A stretch of DNA of 64,000 nucleotides from Neoechinorhynchus agilis (Eukaryota > Acanthocephala): contig CM121342.1 of the NCBI GenBank assembly GCA_051530055.1, forward strand, positions 15,562,001-15,626,000, read 5' to 3'. The translations under genes were made by a program, and so were the position numbers. The notes beneath the pieces are model-generated. The model was given only the letters and a program-made list of their open reading frames with translations, searched no databases and was not told where the DNA came from. Within the stretch, counting starts at the first letter, position 1, and every line of letters begins with the position of its first letter. This document shows, piece by piece, positions 24,944 to 35,334 of the stretch.

Positions 24944-25241
24944 TTATACGCGGTTAAGACCATCATTTGGCATGGCCATTTTAGCTGCCAATATCAAAGG
25001 ATTTCCTAAAAAAAGAAGTGCACTTTCGTCCGTTGAGACCGGGAAGTTCTCTCGTGGACAGGACTTGTGGCTTTCGAACAAAATTCTGCTTTTAATGGAC
25101 ATAGCCAATTGTTGCATTTCCTTGGAAAAAGAGCGATACGCCGAAACCGTGACGCTCCAACACGACCTTCCGGTCAGGAAAAAGCCTTCCATTTCATTTC
25201 TTTCTGCCAAACGGATCCCAATGGAGTCTAGATATTTCTAG
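24944..25241. other. Unresolved overlapping frames on both strands
   Basis: Plus strand 24972-25241 reads MAILAANIKGFPKKRSALSS to an end at MESRYF (89 codons). Minus strand 25189-24944 reads MEGFFLTGRSCWSVTVSAYR to NDGLNRV. Both are complete, and neither matches a family I know. The minus frame would lie immediately upstream of, and partly overlap, the gene ending at 24292, so it may be an upstream exon or a separate small gene. Only one is likely real. Confidence 0.3.
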
Positions 25242-25892
25242 TAGCACATTGATGAACATTATTGGGTTCATAAGCTTCAGCATTAGACTTTGTTGTTTTT
25301 GGGTTTTTTTCAAATATATATATATTTTGCCGTAATTTAGGTGGTGACCAGTGGGGGAGTCGCCTTAGGAGCCATTGACCTCCCTCTCTATTGTCTAAGA
25401 AAAACCCTGTTTAGAATCTATTTTTTAAGATGATCGAACTTGCTCCAAAGTGAGTGAACCTTAGACCGGTTAGGACTTTCTCTGTATATTACGAGTCATC
25501 AAAATTTCTTTTCTTTCTCCCCCTCCCCTGCATTTTTCATTTCTGATTTCTCTGATGCCAACTTTTGTATGTTCGGAAGTTCCCTGAAAATCTTGGTCAA
25601 TTGTTCGATTGTTGGAGATTTTGTGCTACACAAGAAACGATAAGTAGCGCAAATGTATCGGTACCTAAATTTTGAAAAAAGAAGAAGGACAGATATGATG
25701 TATCTAAAGGAACTTGAAAGGTTTGCCGGCAAAAAAGTTCAATTCTAAGTTTAGGTGAGCATTTGTCAATCATTTCGGAAACACAAGTTTCGAACTCTGG
25801 TTCAAAGGTGATGATGATGGTCCGTAAGGAGCGTAAGAACTTTGTAGTAAAAATTTTTCGAAACCGTGAAAAAGGTATTTATCACGGACTGA
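25242..25892 (-). other. Intergenic or 3' region of PZP gene; candidate terminal exon at 25499-25619
   Basis: On the minus strand, SPTIEQLTKIFRELPNIQKL and an acidic/basic tail are preceded by GTACC...TGTAG, which would make a 39-nt intron like others here. This could be an alternative last exon of the upstream PHD gene. A short (AT)n run lies near 25315. Nothing else is supported. Confidence 0.35.
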
Positions 25893-26948
25893 TTATTCGG
25901 CTCGCGCTTTCGGGCAAAAATCATTAAATGGATCAAGATGGCAATTAAGAGAGAACCAAACGAGTCCCCATGATGATTGTTCAAAAGTCAAGCTGAGAAC
26001 GTATGGCATTCGCTGGTTTCTATCGAGTTGAGGACGGACGGGTATCCCAAATCCCCATCCGGCGCGCTGAACGGCGCTCCTCATTGCCGGCGGCAAATTC
26101 TGTTTTCTCCTTGAAAGCAACTCAACTACCGAAGTGCACTTCTTAACGTCCGTCCTGTCCATGGATCTTTGTTGATTATTCGTTCGATGTTCGTCAATGA
26201 GTCTTTTCGATATCAACTGATCACACCGAACGCCGATCTTTTTCTGTTTCCAATAAGACAATATGTGCCTTGAAGTGTCATCACTTTGAGCGTTCAATTG
26301 TTGGCTAAAGAATCCATCGAGTATTCGAAGGCGTGTTTGATAGATCGCAAAAGCCACGAATCCAGGTTGAAACACATTTATCCGTTGGACGCACCTTGGA
26401 TGGTGTTCATCGCATAAGACAATAACTCTTCGGTTTGGATCATTTGGATGTGAAGCTCGGACTTCGAAATGAGTAGCTCGGCCTTGTGGACGATTTGCAT
26501 ACGAAAGCTGAGCGCAACGCGGATGAAACCATTTGTTGCACAACGTAGCCGATGAACAGTTCACACACAGACCTCCCGGTTTTTTGCATACTAAACAGAG
26601 ATGTCCCCATCGTCCCTGATATGTTGCAACGGAGCACACTGGATGAACTAAACTGATTCCACCTCCCGACAGCTCAACGTTCGACATTAGACCTCCACGA
26701 TGACCACAGAATACGCACGGAATTGCCTTTTGGTCAATCCGGCATTGTTCACACACAAATTTAGCTGCCAATTGAACGAATGGCTGATGATGTCGATAAC
26801 ACTGTCTATGGACCATGAGATCGCATCGAGCGCATAACAACATATCGAACTCAAGGGGATTTCGAGTCGGCGAGAAGTGCACCAAAGTGCCGTTTGAATG
26901 AACGCAAACGTCGCACCGAAGCTGACACCAATCCCTCTCAAGGTTCAT
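25893..26948 (-). CDS. PHD - zinc knuckle - PHD (PZP) chromatin reader, JADE/BRPF/AF10-type
   Basis: Frame of 351 residues from ATG 26948 (MNLERDWCQLRCDVC). A PHD finger (residues 12-80) has CDVC, CARCDLMVHRQC and CEQC. A zinc-knuckle follows (CVFCGHRGG, HPVCS). A second, extended PHD then follows (CLVCKKPGG, CVNCSSATLCNKWFHPRCAQ, CDEHHPRC). The C-terminal third contains SYWKQKK, like the YWxxK stretch after the PZP module in JADE and BRPF proteins. Known role of the module: binding the histone H3 tail and nucleosomal DNA in HBO1/MOZ acetyltransferase or DOT1L complexes. No EPL1, bromo or PWWP domain is visible, so the gene is either short or has unrecognised exons. GATTTTAG lies 29-36 nt upstream of the ATG, so further 5' exons or a leader are possible. 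Confidence 0.85.
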   Translation of the reverse strand: MNLERDWCQLRCDVCVHSNGTLVHFSPTRNPLEFDMLLCARCDLMVHRQCYRHHQPFVQLAAKFVCEQCRIDQKAIPCVFCGHRGGLMSNVELSGGGISLVHPVCSVATYQGRWGHLCLVCKKPGGLCVNCSSATLCNKWFHPRCAQLSYANRPQGRATHFEVRASHPNDPNRRVIVLCDEHHPRCVQRINVFQPGFVAFAIYQTRLRILDGFFSQQLNAQSDDTSRHILSYWKQKKIGVRCDQLISKRLIDEHRTNNQQRSMDRTDVKKCTSVVELLSRRKQNLPPAMRSAVQRAGWGFGIPVRPQLDRNQRMPYVLSLTFEQSSWGLVWFSLNCHLDPFNDFCPKARAE

Positions 26949-26980
26949 TATGCTTAACAAGCGATTTAAGCACACCCTAA

Positions 26981-27204
26981 AATCATTTTCATGTATTTTG
27001 TTTGGTGATTGAGAAGAAGTAGAGATTGATTTTCGTTAATTCCAAATATTTCGTCCCGTCGGTCAAGTTGCTTGTAAGTGTTTAAATATGTGAGCTCCGA
27101 CGAGGCGAAATATTGGGAATTGACAAAAATCAATCTCTACTCCTTCTCAATCACTAAACACAAATACATATATCCACGAACAATTTCTTTGCAATCATTT
27201 TCAT
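26981..27204. mobile_element. Hairpin element C with 12-nt target duplication
   Basis: AATCATTTTCAT occurs at 26981-26992 and 27193-27204. The 200-nt insert has arms 26993-27053 and about 27107-27167 complementary over about 60 nt with scattered mismatches. A one-sided 25-nt tail (27168-27192) follows. The apex includes CCGACGAGGCGAAATATT, resembling the apex of the F1 and 52072 hairpins. It lies immediately upstream of the PZP-finger exon. Confidence 0.85.
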
Positions 27205-27279
27205 TAGGTTTTTCAACGAAATTGAAGGATTTACACTCTCTTAGGTGGTTGGAATAAAATAAGGAAACATTTTCGAAAA

Positions 27280-27756
27280 TTAGTTCACCATCCAACTTAA
27301 ATCGCTCGATCTTAACCGGCCACCAATACTTTTAGCAACCGTTGCATGATACTGGACATCGGTTTGTACAAACAACTTTTTCATTCTCTTGACAATCGCA
27401 TGGTACGTATTGGAGATCACTGCGTTAGTCTGTAAACCTCCATGGTCGGGCATCACAATCTGAGCGACTCGGCGGCAAAGGTTCAATGCGAACGCACAGT
27501 CGTGCCGATTACCAATGTACTCCCAATCACCGGTGATATAGTGGAATTCCTGAAGACTCGACTCATGCCGGTCAGGACGAATATGAGGTTGGATTTGCTC
27601 ATATCGAATGAATACGTCATCATTTGGTCCTGGAGTAGGCGGAATCAATTTAAATCCCACAATGGACCGATGAGTGATCGTTTTTGACTCATTGACAATC
27701 CAAACGCTACGGGGCGATCGGGACGCGGGCGCATTAACCAATACGCGATCTGACAT
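27280..27756 (-). CDS. Hypothetical protein, 158 residues
   Basis: A complete single-exon frame starts MSDRVLVNAPASRSPRSVWI and ends SSDLSWMVN. Mid-protein segments SIVGFKLIPPTPGPNDDVFI and GDWEYIGNRHDCAFALNLCR look globular and conserved in character. A basic segment (VKRMKKLFVQ) follows. No signal peptide or membrane span is visible. I do not recognise the family. It lies head-to-tail upstream of the PZP gene on the same strand, about 330 nt away with hairpin element C between them. The ATG is preceded by ACGATAC, with no clear acceptor. Confidence 0.6.
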   Translation of the reverse strand: MSDRVLVNAPASRSPRSVWIVNESKTITHRSIVGFKLIPPTPGPNDDVFIRYEQIQPHIRPDRHESSLQEFHYITGDWEYIGNRHDCAFALNLCRRVAQIVMPDHGGLQTNAVISNTYHAIVKRMKKLFVQTDVQYHATVAKSIGGRLRSSDLSWMVN

Positions 27757-28139
27757 GTATCGTTGCTACCGAACACCCAACAAATACTGATTTTCTATCA
27801 AATTTAGTGGTATAATCAACGAATTGGCTGTCGTGGACTTCAGAGAACTGCCTTAATTGCAATCCAACTTCTTTTAACGTCACAGTGACTTGATTGATCT
27901 AAACCTATCAGTTTCAAACAAATTCGCGCAATGTCCCCGAAAGAAAGAAAAAGACTAAACTGTTGATTTCAAATCGTTCAAATCTAAGAATGTGTTCTGA
28001 TTGTTGTTTTCGAACCTTTAAAGTGTATAGATTTGTGTTGCTTCGATGTAATCCACAGTGCTTGTTTATCGTCCATTAATGATGCAACTTGTACTAGTAA
28101 ATTTCTAAATTATTATTTAGAAGTCTTCACAGGGAGCTA
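27757..28139. other. Intergenic, no gene seen
   Basis: Upstream region of the 158-residue gene. No coding frame or repeat is recognised before the RLE tail fragment. Confidence 0.4.
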
Positions 28140-28343
28140 ATCCGAAATTACCATTTTGTCCCCTTCGGTGTGGAAACGCGTGGGGCCTTGGGAGGGTCGG
28201 CACTAGCCCTCCTAAAGGACTTGGGGAAACGAATTTACGCATCGACTGGAGAGCCAAGATCGACGTCGTTCTTGGCGCAAAAAATAAGCATTGCGGTGCA
28301 GTGGGGCAATGCGGCTAGCATTTTGGCCAGCGCCGATGAATAG
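28140..28343 (+). mobile_element. RLE-type retrotransposon copy c, C-terminal tail only
   Basis: The plus strand reads NYHFVPFGVETRGALGGSAL to ISIAVQWGNAASILASADE and a stop at 28341-28343. This is the extreme C-terminus of the RLE family (compare the end of copy a). It is a 5'-truncated insertion of about 200 nt. Confidence 0.75.
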
Positions 28344-28374
28344 GAGCGTCGAAGAAACTATAAATTATGTATGC

Positions 28375-29620
28375 TTGCTTTTGGTTAAATAAAACTTTAT
28401 CACTAGTAAATATTTTTTCGATTAGAAACATTTTGCGAGCCACGTAACGGGTTCATCATCAGCTTTGTTTGTTAGCATCTTTTAATAATAAACTCATGAT
28501 AAATTCCACGAGGTTCGCGGAACTTTTTTAATAAAAAATTATTTATCGCGGGTAAATACCTCCAAACAATATTTCTAGAAATTTTGTATATTTCGATATG
28601 TGACAAGGTACCGGAGCTTATGATTAGAGAATTATTGTTTAGAAGTATTCACCCGGTAAATATTTTTCGATTAAAAACATTTTGCGAGCCACGCAAGGGG
28701 CTCATACTCAGCTTTGTTTGCTAGCGTCGATAATAAACCCGACGAGGTTCGCGGAACATGTTTAATAAAAAAATTATTTATCGGGTTTATACTTCTAAAT
28801 AATAATTCTAGAAATTTTGTGCATATCGACATGTGACAAGGTACCGGGATTTATGATTAGAGAATTATTGTTTAGAAGTCTTTAGTCGGTAGATATTTTT
28901 TCGATTAAAAGCATTTTGGGAGCCACGCAAGGGGCTCATCCTCAGCTTTGTTTGTTACCGTCGATAGTGAACCCGACGAGGTTCGCGGAACTTTTTAATA
29001 AAAAAATTATTTATCGGGTTTATACTTCTAAATAATAATTCTAGAAATTTTGTATATATCGATTTGTTGCAAGGTACCGGGGCTTATGATTAGAGAATTA
29101 TTGTTTCGTACTCTTCACCCGGTGAATATTTTTTCGATTATAAGCATTTCGCGAGTCACGTAATGGGTTCATCATCAGCTTTGTTTGCTAGCGTCGATAA
29201 TGAGCTCGACGTGGTTCGCGGAACTTTTTTAATAAAAAAATTATTTACCGGGTTAATACTTCTAAATTATAATTCTAGAAATTTTGTATATTTCGATATG
29301 TGACAAGGTACAGGGGTTTATTATTAGAGAATTATTGTTTAGAAGTCTTCACCCGGTAAATATTTTTTGGGTTAAAAGCATTCCGCGAGCCACGTAATGG
29401 TTTCATCCTCAGCTTTGTTTGCTTGCGTCGATAATGAAGCCGACGAGGTTCGCGGAACTTTTTTAATAAAAAAATTATTTATCGGGTAAATACCTCTAAA
29501 CAATATTTCTAGAAATTTTGTATATTTCGATATGTGACAAGGTACAGGTGTTTATTATTAGAGAATTATTGTTTAGAAGTCTTCACCAGGTAAATATTTT
29601 TTTGTCACATATCGATAGAC
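28375..29620. repeat. 234-nt tandem array built from F1 hairpin elements
   Basis: The motif GACAAGGTAC (once as TTGCAAGGTAC) recurs at about 28602, 28835, 29068, 29303 and 29536, a period of 233-235 nt. Each unit contains both F1 arms (GTAAATATTTTTTCGATTA and its inverted partner AATAAAAAAATTATTTA), the tail motif and an apex with GACGAGGTTCGCGGAAC. The array is thus a head-to-tail multimer of an element seen elsewhere as a solitary insertion (18791, 43581, 51085, 51248, 56210). Confidence 0.9.
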
Positions 29621-30084
29621 AAAATTTCTGTTTCAAATAACCCAAAGGCTTTAGCGTGCGGTAAACATATAAAAGATTGCAAGAGAATTACGTTTTCGAT
29701 AATTGTCTTAATGTCTTTGGTGCTCAGCCATTTGTTCGTCATTGATTATGAACATCACTAAGGAAATGTCAACGTGAGGACTTGTCTACTTGACTTAAAA
29801 CGAAAACACTTAAAAATTGCGCCTCGATTGCGCAAAATGAACCTTGTGTTTATCTAGTGCTTTTTTGGTAAAGAAATTTTTCCTTTCCCTGGGTTCATGT
29901 TGTTAGTGTTCAAAGTCATTTTTTCTTGGAAATTGGTTGAATGTTTCAATTATCAAAGCATTGCAGCTCGGTTAATCCATTTAACAGTAACACAATTTTT
30001 TCTTGAAATCGAACGGAAATTCATTCTTCAAATTATCGTATGTTTGCTATGATTCTTGTGAAGATATTTTGTGACAATCGTTGT
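29621..30084. other. Intergenic, no gene seen
   Basis: AT-rich sequence with no supported feature. Confidence 0.4.
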
Positions 30085-30315
30085 CGTCGTTGGCCGCCTC
30101 CCGTTCCAGAATTTGTCGTGGTTATCGCCTATGTGTTCTTGAATTTGAGACCAGTCAAATTAATTATTGTATGGCTTTCTATCAAAAAACGGGAATGAGG
30201 ACCCTAATTCCATGACAAAACTAGAAGTTGGGACGATGGTGAGGATTAACGGTGGCAGCGGTCGCCTGAGTCTGTTTTCCTCTGATTGTGGATCACCGTT
30301 GAGGAACGTAGTTGA
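30085..30315 (+). repeat. Dispersed repeat, copy 1
   Basis: Shares long near-identical blocks with 50725-51055, including CCATGACAAAACTAGAAGTT, GGGACGATGGTGAGGATTAA and TTCCTCTGATTGTGGATCAC. A partial inverted copy lies at 16798-16885. No protein coding and no tRNA-like boxes are recognised. Confidence 0.75.
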
Positions 30316-30730
30316 CTAATTTTTTGTCCTTATTAAACAGTTCCTTATATTCAACAAGTTTAGAATGTTTGACCCTCTTACAGGTTTTTTTACGTGGTTT
30401 CTTTTCTGAATGAACTCTAAATTCGTAACCGAGGAAACTGTACGACTCTCAGGATGAAAATATGTTTACTACGCAAACTCTATATTCAACAAAAAATATC
30501 TCAAATTTAGCAGTCCTGTTTGTTTTCGGCTATCGATGCGTAACCGTTTTTTATTTGTATGCTTTTTACGTGCATATTAATTTTTTATAACAATTTTACT
30601 ACGTCGAAAGATTAACCGAACTACCTTATACAAACCATAATTTAGAAGTCATATAAGAAAATGTTTGTGCAGGTTTTTAGGTCGGCTTCAGTTAAACGTC
30701 CATTAAATTTCGTGCAATCCACTTCATAGG
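30316..30730. other. Intergenic, no gene seen
   Basis: AT-rich sequence. No supported feature. Confidence 0.4.
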
Positions 30731-30905
30731 TACAGTATAACGTCGCTGATCTGAATTTTTCGGGATAACCGAAACCCCAATGTTATGTATCCAGTTTTTA
30801 AAGCTAGATTACGCATATCAGAGTTCTTAACATGCGGAAAAAGTGCTTTAAAAAGAAAAAAATTGGCGTAGAATTACATAATTTTAGCCTTATTTTGTTA
30901 ACACG
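30731..30905. repeat. Repeat shared with 57850-58015, possibly a DNA-transposon end
   Basis: GGATAACCGAAACCCCAATG and GCGGAAAAAGTGCTTTAAAA match the copy near 57860-57965 over about 160 nt. The opening CAGTATAACGTCGCTGATCT and the GGATAACC.. string recall pogo/Tigger-type ends, but no transposase is present. It lies about 110-290 nt upstream of the DHX33-like start codon and may contribute to its promoter region. Confidence 0.5.
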
Positions 30906-31017
30906 CTCGTTTTTCCGCTGCAAGGCCTCTGATTCTCTTCTAGCAGCACTAGTTGAGTAGGACAACATTCCGATACGGATAACTGACGTTCCAATGTATT
31001 ATCGATTTTTTGCAGAA

Positions 31018-33952
31018 ATGAACGCTAAAACGCCACTGCCTATCCACAAGCATCGTGAACGAATTCAATCATCTTGTGAGTCAAACTCGGCAGTGATTAT
31101 TGTTGGCGAAACGGCCTGTGGAAAGACTACTCAGGTGCCTCAGTTTCTTCTTAGGAGTAACAAACGCATCGCTTGTACTCAACCTCGGAGAATAGCTGCC
31201 ATCAGCGCCGCCCGAAGAGTTAGTTCCGAACGGAACTGTGAATGTGGCTCTGAAGTTGGGTACTCTGTGCGATTCGATCAATGTTACAGTGGTGAGACTC
31301 GCATTCTTTATATGACAGACGGAATGCTGGTTCGAGATGCCATGAACAATCCGGATTTAAAGTCATTCTCTACCATAATATTAGATGAAGTGCACGAGCG
31401 TTCCATTCAAACCGATATTTTATTGGCAATCGTAAAAAGAGCCCAACAATTGAGGACTGATTCGTCTAACCGTCTTAATGTCGTTTTGATGTCGGCTACC
31501 ATGGACGTTGATTCTTTTAGCGAATTCCGACTTTTACTCAACTTAATGGGATGTTACAGTTGATCGTTAGATAATTTTAGAACATTGACTTTTGATCAGA
31601 TATCTTATGTATTAATGCTATCGATGTGTAAACTTGGATTTTATATTTGTTAAAGAAAAATTATTAAGGACGTTTCACTCATATTGAAAGGATAAAACCC
31701 TAGATTAAATATTAGCTTCGCAAATCGCCATTGTCAATTTTCTCCAATTTTCAAAGGAAAAGTCGGAATTTAAGTAAAGAATATTTTGGCCATTCATCGT
31801 CGCAACCACCGCCGATTCTTTATCTTAAAGGTAGAGAGTTCAAGTACAGGATATACCATTTAGAACAAGACGATTCGCCGAACTATATACAATTATCGTT
31901 AAGGACGCTTGATTTCCTACACAAGCGAAGGCCGCGTAGCGAGGGTATTCTGATATTCTTGACAGGCCAAGAAGAAATCGACTCTTTTGTAGGTACCCTA
32001 TTGAAATTTTATCGTCCAGACGAACTAAAACCATTCGGTCTCTACTCCAATATGAACGCCGCTCGTCAGTATCAGGTCTGCATCTGGAGGAGTAATACGA
32101 ATATCCGTAAAATCGTGGTTGCTACAAACGTTGCTGAAACGTCCCTTACAATCGCAGGGATTAGTCATGTGATTGATTCTGGTAAGGTAAAACAAAAGAT
32201 TTACAAGCCCGGTAAGAAGATCTCAGTTATGATGGTTGTTCAATGCTCCCAAGCTCAAGCTCTCCAGAGGGCTGGAAGGGCCGGGCGCGAAGGGCCGAAA
32301 GGTCGCTGTTATCGGATGTATAGTGAGAAGTGTTATTTAGAACAAATGCCAGGACAGACGCAGCCTGAGATTGAACGCTGTTCCCTTTCTGGTGCTCTGT
32401 TGTCTTTGATCGCCGCTGGATTCAGTGATCCCGTAAATGGCTTGAACTATTTTACAAGACCCAACGAACAAGCTTTAATCGGCAATGTTTATTCTTAGTA
32501 TCATATATCATTGTCTTCGGGGTAAATTTGATTGTACGTTGACGAATCCTGTCCTCGATGTTATCGATACTCATTTATAAATTGCGAAATAATTCACAAG
32601 GTTTTCCTTGCCTAAGCAATAGCGACTGAAGAGGCAAGGAAAAACCGTGTGAAATATTTCGCAATTAATAAATGAGTATCGATAACACCGGGCACATGAT
32701 TCGTCGACGTACAATATTCTTAGTATATTTTGTTTTCTAAGCATGTATTTTCTCTACTTCAGCCCATACAATTTGCAAAGGACTTTATCCAGCTGGATTA
32801 TCGTACTCTATGGAAACTTTAATCGTGTCATCTTTTTTTCAGTAACGAAACGTTTAAAAACACGTTTTTGTGTAATGAACTGATCCTTGGTATACGTTTA
32901 GGTACCATGGAGTTATTAAAATTAAGTTGAATTTAGACCACAAGGAACTTTAGGAGAGTTTGAACCATATTGGTTTTTTATTGGGTTCTCCATTTTCTTA
33001 GTCGTCTAAAATGAATGATCATTGCCAGTAGAGGACGCAATTGAGGAACTAACTGAACTTGAATTCATCGCACCGAATGAATGTGGTTATAATTTAACGA
33101 AACTTGGCAAAACTGCGACTCGTTTCCCACTGGATCCCAGGTGTTTGTCAGGCTCTAATTTTTATTCATATCCAAATGTTTAGGCTTTCAAAAGTATTGA
33201 TCGGATCATGGAAATTGGGTTGCACTTCGGATGCTTTAAATTTGATATCGATACTAAGTGTCGATTCAATATTCTTAATAAAAAATCACGAGTCCAAAGA
33301 GGATCATGCGAGGCAATCGTTTTTTAGTGAAGACGGTGACCACTTCACTTGCCTGAGGGCGCTTTCAGCCTACAAGAAGGCTAAGGAGAAATCGGTTGGT
33401 ATGTGCGACGTATGCTAGTTTAGTTTTAACGATTCCCTAGATGTTTAGTCGTTTTGCCGTAAAAGTGGACTGAACTCGAAGAACATGAAGATGTCTTTGG
33501 CGATTCGAAAGCAGTTGAGATTAACGTGCAACAGTCTCAAAATAGATTCAAATATTCACTCTCTTGATTGCGATCGGAACCGAAACTTGTTAAAGTGTTT
33601 GGGGTGTGGATTTGGAGATCACATTGCACGTAGGATGGACAGAAATCAATATCGAACAGTATGGCCTTTGTAGCCGTACATCCGTGTTAACTCTCGCCAC
33701 GTTTAGCTCAAAAACGATCAAACTGTCTTTGTTCATCCGTCATCTGTCGCCTACAATTGTGAATCCGAATTTGTACTTTATAGTGAAATCTTTCAAAGCG
33801 ACGACGGATACCTGAATTATTTAAAGTATGCGCATTGAAGTTTGTGACAAATCGAAATTTTTCTTTATAGGATGGTTAGTTGTCTAAATGCTCAGGAATT
33901 CCAAGAGATTCAAGCTTTTCGTGAAACGGTGACTTCAAATATTGGAAAATAA
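31018..33952 (+). CDS. DHX33: DEAH-box RNA helicase, DHX33-like
   Basis: ATG at 31018 follows TTTTTTGCAG by two bases. The first exon has motif I GETACGKTTQ, Ia TQPRRIAA, GYSVRFD, TDGML, motif II DEVH (instead of DEAH) and motif III SATMD. After an intron of about 250 nt, PILYLKGREF, LTGQEEID, VATNVAETSLTIAG and QRAGRAGR (motif VI) follow. Next come IERCSLSGALLSLIAAGF and, after a long intron that holds hairpin D, VEDAIEELTELEFIAPNECG (winged helix/HA2). GDHFTCLRALSAYKKAKEKS, VFVHPSSVAYN and a final exon ending TSNIGK* complete it. Overall motif spacing and the GDH..L block resemble DHX33 more than DHX35 or DHX8. Family role: rRNA transcription, translation initiation and RNA sensing. The first exon lacks an obvious donor at the expected place, so exon limits are approximate. 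Confidence 0.85.
32490..32726. mobile_element. Hairpin element D with 12-nt target duplication, inside a DHX33-like intron
   Basis: TATTCTTAGTAT occurs at 32490-32501 and 32715-32726. The 213-nt insert has arms 32531-32613 and 32632-32714 complementary over about 83 nt. A one-sided 29-nt tail (32502-32530) precedes them. The apex strand reads CTGAAGAGGCAAGG, then GTGTGAAATATTTCGC. It is located just after the exon ending near 32490 of the helicase gene. Confidence 0.88.
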
Positions 33953-34072
33953 ACCGAAATCTTTGATCGAGCAAGGATTCAGCTTGAAAATTGGGATATT
34001 TTTAAGTCTTTTACGGACACAAAACAAGAAGCAACGCTTACATTTAGTTTTAAAAAATTAAGTGTACTTGAA

Positions 34073-34291
34073 CTATATATCGTTTCCTTCGTCACTTGAA
34101 CTATTCTGTTCGTTAATGACCACTTGATCTTTTTTCGCTATATGGTCGAAATTCACAGTTTTAATCCCAGCAGGTACAGATAATCCTATGAAATTGCCCT
34201 CTAAAGACGTTCCATTTTTCTTAGCTCCACTCCTCTCCTTTCTCCTCAACTCAGAGTACCTCGGCAGACGATTCATCGCACTCTTGCCCAA
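34073..34291 (-). CDS. Hypothetical small basic protein or last exon
   Basis: A 72-codon minus frame starts MGKSAMNRLPRYSELRRKER, continues SGAKKNGTSLEGNF and ends with an acidic Ser-rich tail NEQNSSSDEGNDI. The basic head and acidic tail are plausible for a nuclear or nucleolar protein. It lies convergent with, and 120 nt from, the DHX33-like stop. Codon regularity favours this strand over the overlapping plus frame. An upstream exon may exist in 34300-34440. Family not recognised. Confidence 0.45.
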   Translation of the reverse strand: MGKSAMNRLPRYSELRRKERSGAKKNGTSLEGNFIGLSVPAGIKTVNFDHIAKKDQVVINEQNSSSDEGNDI

Positions 34292-34439
34292 CCAACAACA
34301 CGACTACGTACTTCTATCACGTTTCTGTGGTAACCGGAAAGTGCCTATAAGGAGAGGCGAAGAAACGTCTACGCAGTGGACTCTTCTGAAGCGAATAAGT
34401 TCAATGCGTCCCAAAATTCATAAGGGTAAACAATATTGA

Positions 34440-35334
34440 TTCGGTTGTCTTGAAAGTGATATAATACGACGCTCTCATTTGAAACATTAGCTCAATGTTT
34501 AAAGATTAGACATGGAGATTGATCAAAACAGTCTAAAAGATGTTTGAAGATAGAATTATTCATTTTTTATTTATATTGGAAAATTTGAAGGAATTTTGTT
34601 AAATCTAATATTTCAGAAGAATCTTGTAACTAAGATGTGAACTTACATATTACAAAAGTCACAGTGCAAAAAAATGTTGGATTATATAAAATTGCTTCGA
34701 TTTTTTCGCCATAAACAAAGTCTAAGAGATTAAATTTTGTGCCAATGTGCAAAAGGTCTGTGCGTTGCCAAGCGAAGTCATTCGATTTTTCGCGGAATTT
34801 GATAAAAATCGCCGCAAGCACCTTAATTGTTACAACGAAACAAGCAATTTTCTCGCTTCTTGTTTAAGTATGCAAATCACAGCGTTTCAAAGGCATCCTT
34901 GATTGTCAAATTCGAATTTTACCAGTCCCATTTGTGCCAAACTTGTCACTATTAAAGCTTGTTTCAAGTACTTAGTATAAATTATTCTTCCTTTTTCTTA
35001 GTTTCGCAACCCGGCCGGATTCAAAAATTCACTAATTTGTTCCCCCGATATTTCACCTCTCGGATAATTCTGACATTTCCTCTCATGATTTGTCATTGTT
35101 AAAGTCTTTTATATTTAAGCACGAATAAAAGACTTTAATTTCGGAATTATCCAAGTTAATTATTAATTTTTACTAGCGCACACGCACATATGCAACTGAC
35201 TAGGTTGTTCGTTTAGAAAATCACACGCTTAAGTACACGTCTTACGGCGTGAAGTTTACCTTTACGAATTCTATTGTGTATCCGAATTATAATAATAACA
35301 CGTTTTATTTGTTAATGCACAAAGAAGAGAAGCG
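34440..35334. other. Intergenic, no gene seen
   Basis: AT-rich. A minus frame at 34630-34821 has no recognisable motif. Nothing can be supported. Confidence 0.4.

Noticed and set aside
25893-27756. 27280-27756 as the 5' exon of the PZP-finger gene
   Set aside because: It has its own stop at 27280 and no donor near its end that keeps frame; treated as a separate gene.
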